Origin: Pseudonocardia sp. SCN 73-27 | GTDB taxonomy: Bacteria; Actinomycetota; Actinomycetes; Mycobacteriales; Pseudonocardiaceae | Length of the DNA stretch: 64,000 nucleotides | Reading direction: 5' to 3' | Assembly (NCBI GenBank): GCA_001725415.1 | Contig: MEGH01000010.1 | Location: 51,677-115,676 of the forward strand | In this document: positions 52,723 to 61,447 of the stretch, in pieces | Layout: each line of letters begins with the position of its first letter | Position numbering within the stretch: position 1 is the stretch's first letter | Made by a program: the position numbers and the translations under genes | Notes under the pieces: model-generated | The model's input: the letters and a program-made list of their open reading frames with translations, nothing else | The model's database searches: none | What the model was told of the DNA's origin: nothing

Positions 52723-52774
52723 CTCACTGCGGCATCAAATAGTGGTTGCCGCGGCATACACAAGGAGAATCACT

Positions 52775-53818
52775 GTGCTGATCTCTCAGCGCCCCACCCT
52801 GACCGAGGACTCGGTCACCGAGACCCGGTCGCGGTTCGTCATCGAGCCGCTCGAGCCCGGCTTCGGCTACACGCTCGGCAACTCGCTCCGCCGGACCCTG
52901 CTGTCCTCCATCCCCGGCGCGGCCGTGACCAGCATCCGCATCGACGGCGTGCTGCACGAGTTCACCACCGTCCCCGGGGTCAAGGAGGACGTCACCGACA
53001 TCATCCTGAACCTCAAGGAGCTCGTCGTGAGCTCCGAGGAGGACGAGCCGGTGACGATGTACCTGCGCAAGCAGGGCCCCGGCCCGGTCACCGCCGGCGA
53101 CATCGTGCCCCCGGCCGGTGTCACCGTGCACAACCCGGACCTGCACATCGCCACCCTGAACGACAAGGGCCGCCTCGAGGTGGAGCTCGTCGTCGAGCGG
53201 GGCCGCGGCTACGTGCCGGCCATGCAGAACAAGGCCACCGGCGCCGAGATCGGCCGCATCCCGGTCGACTCGATCTACTCGCCGGTCCTGAAGGTGACCT
53301 ACAAGGTCGAGGCCACCCGTGTCGAGCAGCGCACCGACTTCGACAAGCTGGTGCTGGACGTCGAGACGAAGCCGTCGATCACCCCGCGCGACGCGCTCGC
53401 GTCGGCAGGCAAGACCCTCGTCGAGCTGTTCGGCCTCGCCCGCGAGCTGAACGTCGACGCCGAGGGCATCGAGATCGGCCCGTCGCCGCAGGAGGCCGAC
53501 ACCATCGCGGCCTTCGCGATGCCGATCGAGGAGCTCGACCTCACGGTCCGCTCCTACAACTGCCTCAAGCGCGAGGGCATCCACACCGTGGGTGAGCTGG
53601 TGGGCCGGTCCGAGGCCGACCTGCTCGACATCCGCAACTTCGGCGCCAAGTCGATCGACGAGGTCAAGATGAAGCTCGTCGGCCTCGGCCTCGCGCTGAA
53701 GGACAGCCCGCCCGGATTCGACCCGTCGGCCGCGGCCGTCGAGTACGGCTCCGACGGGTTCGACCCCGACAACTTCGGGGACGACGGTCAGGACTACGCA
53801 GAAACGGAGCAGCTGTAG
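52775..53818 (+). CDS. rpoA: RNA polymerase alpha subunit
   Basis: The 347-residue alpha subunit has a dimerising N-terminal domain ([20 protein letters not shown]), a linker and a C-terminal DNA-binding domain ([20 protein letters not shown]). GTG 52775 has AAGGAG 7 nt upstream; an in-frame start at 52742 gives an atypical extension. The acidic C-terminal tail is typical of actinobacteria. rplQ follows after 2 bp. Confidence 0.98.
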   Translation: MLISQRPTLTEDSVTETRSRFVIEPLEPGFGYTLGNSLRRTLLSSIPGAAVTSIRIDGVLHEFTTVPGVKEDVTDIILNLKELVVSSEEDEPVTMYLRKQGPGPVTAGDIVPPAGVTVHNPDLHIATLNDKGRLEVELVVERGRGYVPAMQNKATGAEIGRIPVDSIYSPVLKVTYKVEATRVEQRTDFDKLVLDVETKPSITPRDALASAGKTLVELFGLARELNVDAEGIEIGPSPQEADTIAAFAMPIEELDLTVRSYNCLKREGIHTVGELVGRSEADLLDIRNFGAKSIDEVKMKLVGLGLALKDSPPGFDPSAAAVEYGSDGFDPDNFGDDGQDYAETEQL

Positions 53819-53820
53819 CC

Positions 53821-54588
53821 ATGCCTCAGCCCACCAAGGGTCCCCGCCTCGGCGGTTCGCCCGCGCACCAGAGGCTGATCCTGGCCAACCTGGCCACGCA
53901 GCTGTTCGAGCACGGTCGCATCACCACCACCGAGGCCAAGGCCCGGCGGCTGCGTCCGTACGCGGAGCGCCTGATCACCAAGGCCAAGAAGGGCGACCTG
54001 CACAACATCCGGCAGATCGCCAAGGTGATCCGGGACAAGGACGTCATCCACCGTCTCGTCACCGACATCGGCCCGTTCTTCGCCGACCGCAACGGCGGCT
54101 ACACCCGCATCACCAAGACGCTGCCGCGCAAGGGCGACAACGCCCCCATGGCCGTGATCGAGCTGGTGTCGCAGAAGACGGTCACCGACGAGGCCGACCG
54201 CGCCCGTCGCGTCGCGGCGTCGCAGAACAAGGCCGAGGACAAGGTCCAGGCCGCTGCGGCTGCTCCGGCGTCGGAGGAGCCCGCAGCCGAGGAGTCGACC
54301 GCGCCGTACGGCGAGGGCAGCCACGCCCCGCTGGACGACCCGCAGGAGGCCCCCGAGGGCTTCCCGGTCAAGGGCAACGCCGACTCGATGCTGTACCACC
54401 TCCCCGGGACGTCGTTCTACGACCGCACCGTGGCCGAGGTCTGGTTCACCGACGCGGTCACCGCCGAGGCCGCGGGCTTCTCGCTGCCGAAGTCGCAGCA
54501 GGAGCTCGAGGAGGACGCCGACGCGTCCGTCGAGAAGGCCGAGGCCGACGCTGAGGCCGACGCCGGCGACGCCAAGGGCGACGCCTGA
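53821..54588 (+). CDS. rplQ: 50S ribosomal protein L17 with a fused C-terminal module
   Basis: Residues 1-~120 are standard L17 ([20 protein letters not shown], then [20 protein letters not shown]). At 255 residues the protein is about twice the core length. After an Ala/Glu-rich linker (~135-163), residues 166-228 are the module also found at the end of L4 ([38 protein letters not shown]). An acidic Asp/Glu/Ala tail follows. L17 lies near the tunnel exit on 50S; the module's function is unknown. Confidence 0.95.
   Translation: MPQPTKGPRLGGSPAHQRLILANLATQLFEHGRITTTEAKARRLRPYAERLITKAKKGDLHNIRQIAKVIRDKDVIHRLVTDIGPFFADRNGGYTRITKTLPRKGDNAPMAVIELVSQKTVTDEADRARRVAASQNKAEDKVQAAAAAPASEEPAAEESTAPYGEGSHAPLDDPQEAPEGFPVKGNADSMLYHLPGTSFYDRTVAEVWFTDAVTAEAAGFSLPKSQQELEEDADASVEKAEADAEADAGDAKGDA
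54316..54504 (+). repeat. Coding segment for the L17 copy of the shared module
   Basis: Codons 166-228 of rplQ, 46/63 identical in protein to codons 242-304 of rplD by hand alignment. Conserved positions cluster in [18 protein letters not shown] and AEAAGF. Confidence 0.9.
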
Positions 54589-54604
54589 GCATCACCCCGC
54601 ACCA

Positions 54605-54642
54605 CGACGAGCCCGCCGCCCACCCGGACGGCGGGCTCGTCG
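54605..54642 (+). terminator. Terminator-like hairpin after rplQ
   Basis: A 14-bp stem, 54605-54618 with 54629-54642 and a 10-nt loop, begins 17 nt after the rplQ stop and ends 5 nt before the truA start. It would limit read-through into truA or sequester its initiation region. Confidence 0.7.
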
Positions 54643-54647
54643 CCGTC

Positions 54648-55469
54648 GTGCCCACTGTGCCTGCTCCCACGAACAGGTACCGGCTCGACATCTCCTACGA
54701 CGGCACGGACTTCTCCGGCTGGGCGCCGCAGCCGTCGCGGCGCACCGTGTACGGCGAGATCTCCGATGCGCTGCACCGTCTTCTGCGCGAGCCGGTCTCG
54801 CTGACGGTCGCGGGTCGTACCGACGCCGGGGTGCACGCGAGCGGGCAGGTGGCCCACGTCGACCTGGCCGTCTCCCTGGCGATCGAGCCGGACCGGCTCG
54901 TCCGCCGGCTCGCCCGGCTGCTGCCCCCCGACGTGCGGGTGCGCGACGTGCGCGTCGTGCCGCCCGACTTCGACGCCCGCTTCTCCGCGCTGCGCCGCCA
55001 CTACGTCTACCGCGTCACGACGTCGCCGTGGGGCGCCGACCCGTTGCGCGCCAGGGACACCCTCGCCTGGCCGCACCCCGTCGACCTCGACGCCGTCGCC
55101 GCCGCCTCCGCCGGGCTGGTCGGCGAGCACGATTTCGCGGCCTTCTGCAAACGCCGCGAGGGCGCCACGACCATCCGCGAGCTGCTGCGCTTCGACTGGT
55201 CGCGCGACGCCGACGGCGTCCTGCACGCCGAGCTGAGCGCCGACGCGTTCTGCCACAGCATGGTGCGCAGCCTGATCGGCGCGATGCTCGACGTCGGCCG
55301 GGGCCGTCGTCCCGTCGACTGGCCGGCGAGCCTTCTGGACCGCACCGAACGCGTCTCCGACGTCGCCGTCGCTCCCGCGCACGGGCTGACGCTGGTGCGC
55401 GTCGACTACCCGGCGGACGACGAGCTCGCCGCCCGCGCGGCGGTCACGCGCAACGTCCGCACGCGCTGA
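54648..55469 (+). CDS. truA: tRNA pseudouridine(38-40) synthase TruA
   Basis: The 273-residue enzyme has the catalytic Asp D59 in [12 protein letters not shown] and [21 protein letters not shown] 54648 is the first start; GTG 54657 is equally possible. Neither has a clear ribosome binding site, and a hairpin lies just upstream. truA after rplQ is the usual order. Confidence 0.95.
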   Translation: MPTVPAPTNRYRLDISYDGTDFSGWAPQPSRRTVYGEISDALHRLLREPVSLTVAGRTDAGVHASGQVAHVDLAVSLAIEPDRLVRRLARLLPPDVRVRDVRVVPPDFDARFSALRRHYVYRVTTSPWGADPLRARDTLAWPHPVDLDAVAAASAGLVGEHDFAAFCKRREGATTIRELLRFDWSRDADGVLHAELSADAFCHSMVRSLIGAMLDVGRGRRPVDWPASLLDRTERVSDVAVAPAHGLTLVRVDYPADDELAARAAVTRNVRTR

Positions 55470-55474
55470 CGCCC

Positions 55475-55496
55475 CGCGGCGCGCACCCGCGCCGCG
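55475..55496. terminator. Hairpin after truA
   Basis: CGCGGCGCG (55475-55483) pairs with CGCGCCGCG (55488-55496) between convergent truA and the DUF1707 gene. Confidence 0.6.
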
Positions 55497-55584
55497 TCGA
55501 GTTCGAGACCCCTTGAACCCCGACATGATCGAACCAATCCGACGTCGAACTCGGCGGAGTCTCCGAGGCGCCCGCGCAGCAGGA

Positions 55585-56001
55585 TCACGTGGCGGTCAGG
55601 CGTTCCTCGCGGCGGCGCGCGATGCGGGCGTGCACGAACAGGCTCAGCGCCAGCCAGAACATCGGCCACGCGGGCCAGAAGAACGGGGCCGCCGACGTCG
55701 CCCAGCCGATGATCAGCATCGTCGCCATGGCCGCGACGACGATCGCGTGCACGCCCAGCCGGGTCCGGGCCTGCTTCGACAGCGGCGGCGCGGGCGGCGG
55801 GGGCGGGACGGGCAGGTCGGCGGTCAGCTCGACGAGATCGGACTCGAAGCGCGCCGCGTAGGCGGCGGTCTGCCGCTCGTCGGCCTCCTCGAGCGTCAAC
55901 CGGCCCTCCGCCAGCGCGGTGCGGATGCGCTCGGTGGCGCCCTCGCGATCGGCGTCGCCGATCCGGACCGGGCGGGTGGGGTGCTGCGGGAGCGTGGTCA
56001 T
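55585..56001 (-). CDS. DUF1707 and 2TM-domain membrane protein
   Basis: The 138-residue protein has an N-terminal DUF1707 domain (IGDADREGATERIRTALAEG, then LTLEEADERQTAAYAAR). A Pro-rich linker and two membrane helices (~82-120) follow. DUF1707 is common in actinobacterial membrane and regulatory proteins and has no established activity. Divergent from the histidine kinase at 56199. Confidence 0.85.
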   Translation of the reverse strand: MTTLPQHPTRPVRIGDADREGATERIRTALAEGRLTLEEADERQTAAYAARFESDLVELTADLPVPPPPPAPPLSKQARTRLGVHAIVVAAMATMLIIGWATSAAPFFWPAWPMFWLALSLFVHARIARRREERLTAT

Positions 56002-56198
56002 CGGAAGCCTCCTGGGGCGTCTCCTCGGCGTCGACGTCGAGCATGGCGTCGAGGTGGGTGTGAGCGCGTCGGGCCGTGGAGGGCTCTCGACGTCGACCTC
56101 CGGTAGGCCTCCGGGACACCGGCGTACGCCCGGGGGAGTACGGGAGGCGTCGCCGCGGCGACGATGACGCGGCAGGCGGGCGGCCCTACCGTTGGGCC

Positions 56199-57374
56199 GT
56201 GATCTCCGACCAGCCCGTCGCCGCGGCGCGGCCGAACGCCGCCGCGGCCACTCGTCGGCTGAAGGTCGTCGTGCCGGCGGTGGTCGTCGGGATCATCCAG
56301 GTCGGGGCGTGCACCGTCGCCGGCCGCTGGCAGCCCGACGCCCGCCCGCTCGACGTCTGGGCCTACCTGCTGCTGGTCGCCGGGCCCGCGGCGCTGCTCG
56401 TCGTCCGCCGCTACCCCGTCCCGGTGCTGATCGCGACGGTCGCGGCCTCGTTCGCGTACTTCAGCCTCGGCTACCCGGGCGGCCCGGCCGTCCTCGCGGC
56501 GATCGTCGCGCTGGTGGCCACGGTCGTCGCCGGGCAACGGCTCGCAGCATGGCTGGTGGGGGTCGTCGGGATCGGCGGCTACCTGCTGGGACACGCATTG
56601 GCGGGCGACGCGATCGCCGGACCCGGGGTGGGCGCGCTGGTGGGCTGGACGCTCGTCGTGCTCGTCGGGTCCGAGGGGGTACGGATCCGGCGTGAGCGGA
56701 TCGCCGAGGAACGCCGCCGGGCCGAGGAGTACGGGCTGCGCTGCGCCACCGAGGAGCGGCTGCGCATCGCCCGCGAGCTGCACGACGTCCTGGGCCACCA
56801 CATCTCGCTGATCAACGTGCAGGCCGGTGTCGCGCTGCACCTCATGGACGGTGGCGGCGATCCCGCGCAGACGCGCGAGGCGCTGACGGCGATCAAACGG
56901 TCGAGCAAGGAGGTCCTGCGGGAGATGCGCACGACGCTGGGGGTGTTGCGGGACGCCGACGAGGCCGCGCCGCGGGGCCCGGTGCCGGGGCTCGGCGCCA
57001 TCCCGGACCTGGTCGGACGGGTGCGCGAGGCGGGCGCGGACGTCCGGCTGGTCGACGACGGGCCGTTCGGCGAGGTCGGCGAGCAGACCGGTCTCGCGGC
57101 ATACCGGATCGTGCAGGAGGCGCTGACCAACGTCCGCCGGCACGCGCCGGGCGCGGCGACTGTCGTCTCCTTGCGGCGCACCGGGTCCGAGCTGCACGTG
57201 ACGGTCGTCGACGACGGTGTCGGGGCCCCGGCGGCGAGAGCCGAGGACGGGGCCGGGCGAGGGATCGCGGGGATGACCGAGCGGGCCGCTGCGCTCGGCG
57301 GGACTCTCACCGCGGCACCGGTCCCGAGCGGCGGGTTCCGTGTCGACGCGGTCCTCCCGGTGGGGGCGGCGTGA
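56199..57374 (+). CDS. Sensor histidine kinase, NarL/DesK-type (HisKA_3)
   Basis: The 391-residue kinase has about five or six N-terminal membrane helices (~22-160). A dimerisation domain with phospho-acceptor H195 (ARELHDVLGHHISLINVQAG) and a HATPase domain (VQEALTNVRRHAPGA, DDGVGAP, GRGIAGMTERAAALGG) follow. GTG 56199 is the start before the first membrane helix. The stop overlaps its response regulator by 4 bp. Signal unknown; the family often reports membrane or envelope state. Confidence 0.9.
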   Translation: MISDQPVAAARPNAAAATRRLKVVVPAVVVGIIQVGACTVAGRWQPDARPLDVWAYLLLVAGPAALLVVRRYPVPVLIATVAASFAYFSLGYPGGPAVLAAIVALVATVVAGQRLAAWLVGVVGIGGYLLGHALAGDAIAGPGVGALVGWTLVVLVGSEGVRIRRERIAEERRRAEEYGLRCATEERLRIARELHDVLGHHISLINVQAGVALHLMDGGGDPAQTREALTAIKRSSKEVLREMRTTLGVLRDADEAAPRGPVPGLGAIPDLVGRVREAGADVRLVDDGPFGEVGEQTGLAAYRIVQEALTNVRRHAPGAATVVSLRRTGSELHVTVVDDGVGAPAARAEDGAGRGIAGMTERAAALGGTLTAAPVPSGGFRVDAVLPVGAA

Positions 57375-58045
57375 GCATCCGGGTCCTGCTGGCCGACGAC
57401 CAGGCCCTCGTCCGCGCCGGCTTCCGCGCCCTGCTCGACGCCCAGCCCGACGTGTCGGTCGTCGCCGAGGCCGCCGACGGCCGAGACGCCGTCAGCCTCG
57501 CCGCCGCGGAGAAGCCCGACGTCGTCCTCATGGACATCCGCATGCCCGTCATGGACGGCCTCGCGGCGACGCGGGAGATCGCGTCGGACCCCGGGCTCGC
57601 GGGCGTGCACGTCGTCGTGCTGACGACATTCGCCGAGGACGAGTACGTCTTCGAGGCGATCCGCTCCGGCGCGAGCGGGTTCCTGGTGAAGGACACCGAA
57701 CCGGCGGAGCTGGTGCACGCGGTGCGGGTCGTCGCCGGTGGGGACGCGCTGCTGTCGCCGGGCGTGACGCGCCGGCTGATCGAGGAGTTCGCGGTCCGGT
57801 CCTCGCCCGCCGGCAGCTCGGTGGCCGCAGCACTCGCGGTGCTCACCGACCGTGAACGTGAGGTCGTCGCCCTCGTCGCGGGCGGGCTCACCAACGACGA
57901 CATCGCCGAGCGGCTCGTCGTGAGCCCGGCAACGGCGAAGACGCACGTCAGCAGGGCCATGGGCAAGCTCGGCTGCCGCGACCGGGCGCAGCTGGTGGTG
58001 CTCGCCTACGAGAGCGGGCTGGTGCGGCCGGGCTGGGCCGGCTGA
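57371..58045 (+). CDS. NarL-family response regulator
   Basis: The 224-residue regulator has a receiver domain (D9, D10, phospho-acceptor D55 in LMDIRMP, K in LVKDTEPAE). The LuxR-type HTH is LTDREREVVALVAGGLTNDD, then VSPATAKTHVSRAMGKL. GTG 57371 overlaps the kinase stop. It sits just upstream of the ESX-type locus, with a 54-bp gap to eccB, so read-through is possible. Confidence 0.92.
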   Translation: MSIRVLLADDQALVRAGFRALLDAQPDVSVVAEAADGRDAVSLAAAEKPDVVLMDIRMPVMDGLAATREIASDPGLAGVHVVVLTTFAEDEYVFEAIRSGASGFLVKDTEPAELVHAVRVVAGGDALLSPGVTRRLIEEFAVRSSPAGSSVAAALAVLTDREREVVALVAGGLTNDDIAERLVVSPATAKTHVSRAMGKLGCRDRAQLVVLAYESGLVRPGWAG

Positions 58046-58099
58046 CGGGTTTCCCCGAACGCCCACGGGCGGGGTGGTCGCGCGGATACGGTCCGCGCC

Positions 58100-59299
58100 A
58101 TGGTCCGCCCGACCGCTCCCGCCCCGGCGCGGACGCCCGCCACCCGCGACCAGGCCGACGCCTACCGCTTCGGGATGCGCCGCATGGAGGCCGCGCTCGT
58201 CCGCGGTGACACGGTGCTGCTGCACGAGCAGCTGCGCTCGCAGCGGCGCGCCGCGTTCGCCGGTGTGCTGCTCGCGCTGCTGGTGCTCGGCGGGGTGGCC
58301 GCGCACGGGACGTTCACGTCGGCGACCGACTGGACGAAGGAGAAGCTCGTCGTCGCGAGGACCGCCGGGACCATGTTCGCGGTCGTGGCGGACCCGCCGA
58401 GACTGGTCCCGGTCGCGAACCTGGCGGCGGGGCGGCTGCTGCTCGCCGCGTACCGCGTCGGGGGCGGCCCGACGGCGCTGCCGAGACCCGTCGCCGACGA
58501 GCAGCTCGCCGGCGCGCCCCGGACGGCCGTGGCCGCGGTGCCGGGCGCGTCCGGTGTCCGGCCCGACACCCCCGGCCCGACGGCCGGCTGGGCGGTGTGC
58601 GACACCATCGAGAACTCGGCGCTGACGAGCACGACCGTCGTCGCCGGGGTGGTACCCGACGACCTGCCCGGGACGGGCGCGGCCGTGCTTGCCGAGAGCG
58701 GCGGGCAGGCGTGGGTGATCGCCGACAACCGCCGCTATCGCGTCGACCCCGGGGACCGGGCCGTGCTCGACGCGCTCGGCGCCGACCGGCGCGCCGTCCG
58801 GCCCGTCGGGGCGGCGCTGCTCGCGTCGCTGCCCGAGGGCCCGGCGCTCACCACGGCCTCCCGTGGACGCTCGGGCGACTGGCCGCGCCCACCCGCGCGG
58901 TGGGCCGACGCCACGTCGGAACCGGTGCTGTGCCGGGTGGCGACACCCGCCGACCCCCGGCACCCTCAGGTCGTCGCGGCCGCGGTCGTGCCCGCCACCG
59001 CGGGGGCCGTCACCGTCGGCCTCGCGCAGGCCGACCAGGCCGGCCCGCGTGCCGACGCCGTCGTGCTCGGCGCAGGCGCCGGCGGCCCGATCCGGCTCGC
59101 CTCGGACCCGTCACGGCTCGCGCTGGTGTCGACGACCGGTGTGCTGCACCCGGTCACCGACGAGGGAACGGCCGAGGCCCTCGGCATCGGGGACGCCGCC
59201 GACGCACCGGACTGGGCGCTGCGGCTGCTGCCCGTCGGCCCGGCCCTCGACCTCGCCGCCGCGACGCGCATGGTCGACGTCCTCGACCGCGTGGGCTGA
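58100..59299 (+). CDS. eccB: Type VII secretion protein EccB (ESX-4-like)
   Basis: The 399-residue membrane-anchored core component has the family N-terminus (TRDQADAYRFGMRRMEAALV), one membrane helix (~52-70) and a large extracytoplasmic domain. Residues CDTIENSALTSTTVV and DPSRLALVSTTGVLHPVTDE fit EccB. It is shorter than ESX-1 EccB. Conserved order with mycP, eccD and eccC supports ESX-4. ATG 58100. Confidence 0.9.
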   Translation: MVRPTAPAPARTPATRDQADAYRFGMRRMEAALVRGDTVLLHEQLRSQRRAAFAGVLLALLVLGGVAAHGTFTSATDWTKEKLVVARTAGTMFAVVADPPRLVPVANLAAGRLLLAAYRVGGGPTALPRPVADEQLAGAPRTAVAAVPGASGVRPDTPGPTAGWAVCDTIENSALTSTTVVAGVVPDDLPGTGAAVLAESGGQAWVIADNRRYRVDPGDRAVLDALGADRRAVRPVGAALLASLPEGPALTTASRGRSGDWPRPPARWADATSEPVLCRVATPADPRHPQVVAAAVVPATAGAVTVGLAQADQAGPRADAVVLGAGAGGPIRLASDPSRLALVSTTGVLHPVTDEGTAEALGIGDAADAPDWALRLLPVGPALDLAAATRMVDVLDRVG

Positions 59300-59360
59300 G
59301 CTCATCCCGACGAGCGCCGCCGCGTCCCGTCCGGGTCGTCCTCCGGGCAGCTTGCCCGAT

Positions 59361-59390
59361 CATCGTTGTAGCGTCGGCGGGACAACGATG
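59361..59390. promoter_or_regulatory. Operator-like dyad before the alpha/beta hydrolase
   Basis: CATCGTTGT (59361-59369) and ACAACGATG (59382-59390) are perfect 9-bp inverted repeats separated by 12 bp, ending 21 bp before the hydrolase GTG. The layout suits a TetR-like repressor site; no such gene is visible nearby. Confidence 0.5.
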
Positions 59391-59411
59391 TCGACGACCC
59401 GAGGAGCGCAC

Positions 59412-60203
59412 GTGTCGACGGACGGAGCCCGGGTTCTCGGCGAGAGCGGGCCGGCGGTGCTACTGATACCCGGCGGAGCGGAGACGAGCGACGGGTTCTT
59501 CCCCGGACTCCCCGAAGGCCTTCGGGACGACCCGGGCTGCCGGGTGATCCTCTACGACCGGCCCGGCGCCGGCAGCTCGTCGCGGGACGGCTCGCTCGCC
59601 GACGCCTCCGGCCACATCGCCGCCATGATCGACGAGCTCGGCTGCGGCCCGGTCGTCGCCGTCGGGCAGAGCCTCGGCGGCGCCGTCGCCGCGCTGCTCG
59701 CCCGCGACCATCCCGAGGCCGTCGCCGGGCTCGTGTTCCTCGACCCCACTCCGCTCAACGACCCGGCCGGCTGCGCCCGGCTGGAGCGCAGCTTGGGTGC
59801 GATCGTCGCGCTGAGCAGGGTCCCGTTGCTGCGCAACGTCTTCGCCGCCGCGCTACGAGCCTCGTTCGCACGGCAGCGGCGCCGGCTGCGGATGCGTCCC
59901 GACTGCGCGGAGGCCCACGAGCGGATCGGCGACCTCGACATCCCGAAGCTTGCCCGCGCGGTGCAGGGCATCACCGCGGTGTCGGCGGGCTTCCGGGAGT
60001 CGGACCTGCCGCGGGTGCCGGCCGTCGTCGTCACCGCGGACAGGCTGCCGCACAACAAGATCCGGATGGCGCACGCCCGGCTCGCGGCCGCGCTCGACGC
60101 CCCGCTGGTGTCGTGGCCGGGGGCGCAGCACAACCTGCAGCTCGATCATCCCGACGAGACCCTCACGACCGTCCGCGACCTCGTCCGCAGAACCACCGTC
60201 TAG
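59412..60203 (+). CDS. Alpha/beta hydrolase
   Basis: The 263-residue hydrolase has oxyanion-side IPGGAETSDGFFPGLPEG, nucleophile elbow GQSLGG and a late His in PGAQHNLQLDHP, forming a plausible triad. LLIPGG and LYDRPGAGSS are typical. GTG 59412 has GAGGAG 5 nt upstream; ATG 59388 overlaps the dyad. It is inserted between eccB and mycP and shares its stop region with mycP (CTAG). Substrate unknown. Confidence 0.85.
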   Translation: MSTDGARVLGESGPAVLLIPGGAETSDGFFPGLPEGLRDDPGCRVILYDRPGAGSSSRDGSLADASGHIAAMIDELGCGPVVAVGQSLGGAVAALLARDHPEAVAGLVFLDPTPLNDPAGCARLERSLGAIVALSRVPLLRNVFAAALRASFARQRRRLRMRPDCAEAHERIGDLDIPKLARAVQGITAVSAGFRESDLPRVPAVVVTADRLPHNKIRMAHARLAAALDAPLVSWPGAQHNLQLDHPDETLTTVRDLVRRTTV

Positions 60204-61447
60204 GGACGGCGGCGCAGCGACCGGACCACCAACGGCAACGCGGCCGCGCACGCGACGACGATCGCGACCGCCGCCCCCGGCGCGAGCGGCGGCTCGACGT
60301 CGACCCGCTCGCCCAGGCCGGGGAGCGGCGCAGTGGGCCGCCCGGTCGGGGGTGGTTCCGGCGGAGTCGCGGGCGCCTGGGCTGCTGCCGTGTCGGCCGT
60401 CGGGTGCCGGGCCAGCGCTGCCACGGGATCGACCAGACCGTTGCCCACCGCGTCCCGCGGGACGGAGGGTAGCGACCGCGCCGTCGCGACGATGGTGTCG
60501 ACGATCTCGCGGGCGCTCGCGTCGGGACGCTGCTGCGTCAGCAGCGCCGCGGTGCCGGCGACGAGCGGTGCCGCGAAGCTGGTTCCCCGCACCGGGTCCC
60601 GGGTGAATCCCGCGGGCGCGCCGAGTGTGGTGAGCCCGGCGCCGGGTGCGGCGACGTCGACCCACGGGCCGCGGACGCCGAACGGCGCGGGCCCGCCCCG
60701 CGCGTCGAGGGCGCCGACGGTGAGCACGTCCTCCCCGAGCCAGCCGGGCAGCGCCACCTGCCCGTCGGTGCAGGCACCCTCGCCGACGTTGCCGGCTGCG
60801 GCCACCACGACGACGTCGTTCTCCGAGGCGTACCGCAGCGCCGTGCGCAGGGGAGCAGCGGCGTTCTCGGCCTCGGCGGGGGTGACGCACGCGGCCTCCG
60901 ACACGTTGACGACGTCGACGCCGGCCCGGACGGCGACGACGAGTGCGTCGGCGAGCGTGCGGGTGTCGCCCACGCCCGTGGGCGAGTCGGCCAGGGTGAA
61001 CTTCCTGCTCGACTGCCGGATCGAGAGCAGCATCGCGTCCGGGGCGACGCCGCGGAACCCGTCGTCGGCGCCCGCGGACGCGGCGAGCAGCCCCGCGACC
61101 GCGGTGCCGTGGCCGTCGCAGTCCTCCAGACCCGATCCGCCGCGGACGTAGTCGCCGCCGCCCGCGACCCGCCCGGCCAGCCGCGGGTGCGGGGCGATGC
61201 CGGTGTCGATGACGGCGATGCGGACGCCGCGGCCCGTCGCGAACCGGTGTGCCGCATCGAGTCCGAGCGCCGCGAGCTGCGGGTCGAGTTTCCGTGGGCC
61301 AGGCGCGCCGCCGGTGTCCTCACACGCGTCGGGCGCCTGCAGGCCCGTCACCGGGACACGCGGCGGGCTTCCCGGGGGCAGCGTCGCCTCGACCGCCGGC
61401 AGCGGACCGACGGCCAGCACCACGGCAACAGCGAGCGCGGTGATCAC
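60200..61447 (-). CDS. mycP: Type VII secretion subtilisin-like protease, mycosin (MycP)
   Basis: The 415-residue membrane protease has an N-terminal signal peptide (~1-21). The subtilisin triad is D81 (VIDTGIAPH), H113 (DGHGTAVAG) and S290 (GTSFAAPLVAG), with oxyanion N220. A Pro-rich linker and a C-terminal membrane helix (~387-406) follow. GTG 61447 overlaps the eccD stop by 4 bp. In ESX systems mycosin stabilises the core complex. The longer reading frame to 62365 is a shadow. Confidence 0.93.
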   Translation of the reverse strand: MITALAVAVVLAVGPLPAVEATLPPGSPPRVPVTGLQAPDACEDTGGAPGPRKLDPQLAALGLDAAHRFATGRGVRIAVIDTGIAPHPRLAGRVAGGGDYVRGGSGLEDCDGHGTAVAGLLAASAGADDGFRGVAPDAMLLSIRQSSRKFTLADSPTGVGDTRTLADALVVAVRAGVDVVNVSEAACVTPAEAENAAAPLRTALRYASENDVVVVAAAGNVGEGACTDGQVALPGWLGEDVLTVGALDARGGPAPFGVRGPWVDVAAPGAGLTTLGAPAGFTRDPVRGTSFAAPLVAGTAALLTQQRPDASAREIVDTIVATARSLPSVPRDAVGNGLVDPVAALARHPTADTAAAQAPATPPEPPPTGRPTAPLPGLGERVDVEPPLAPGAAVAIVVACAAALPLVVRSLRRRP

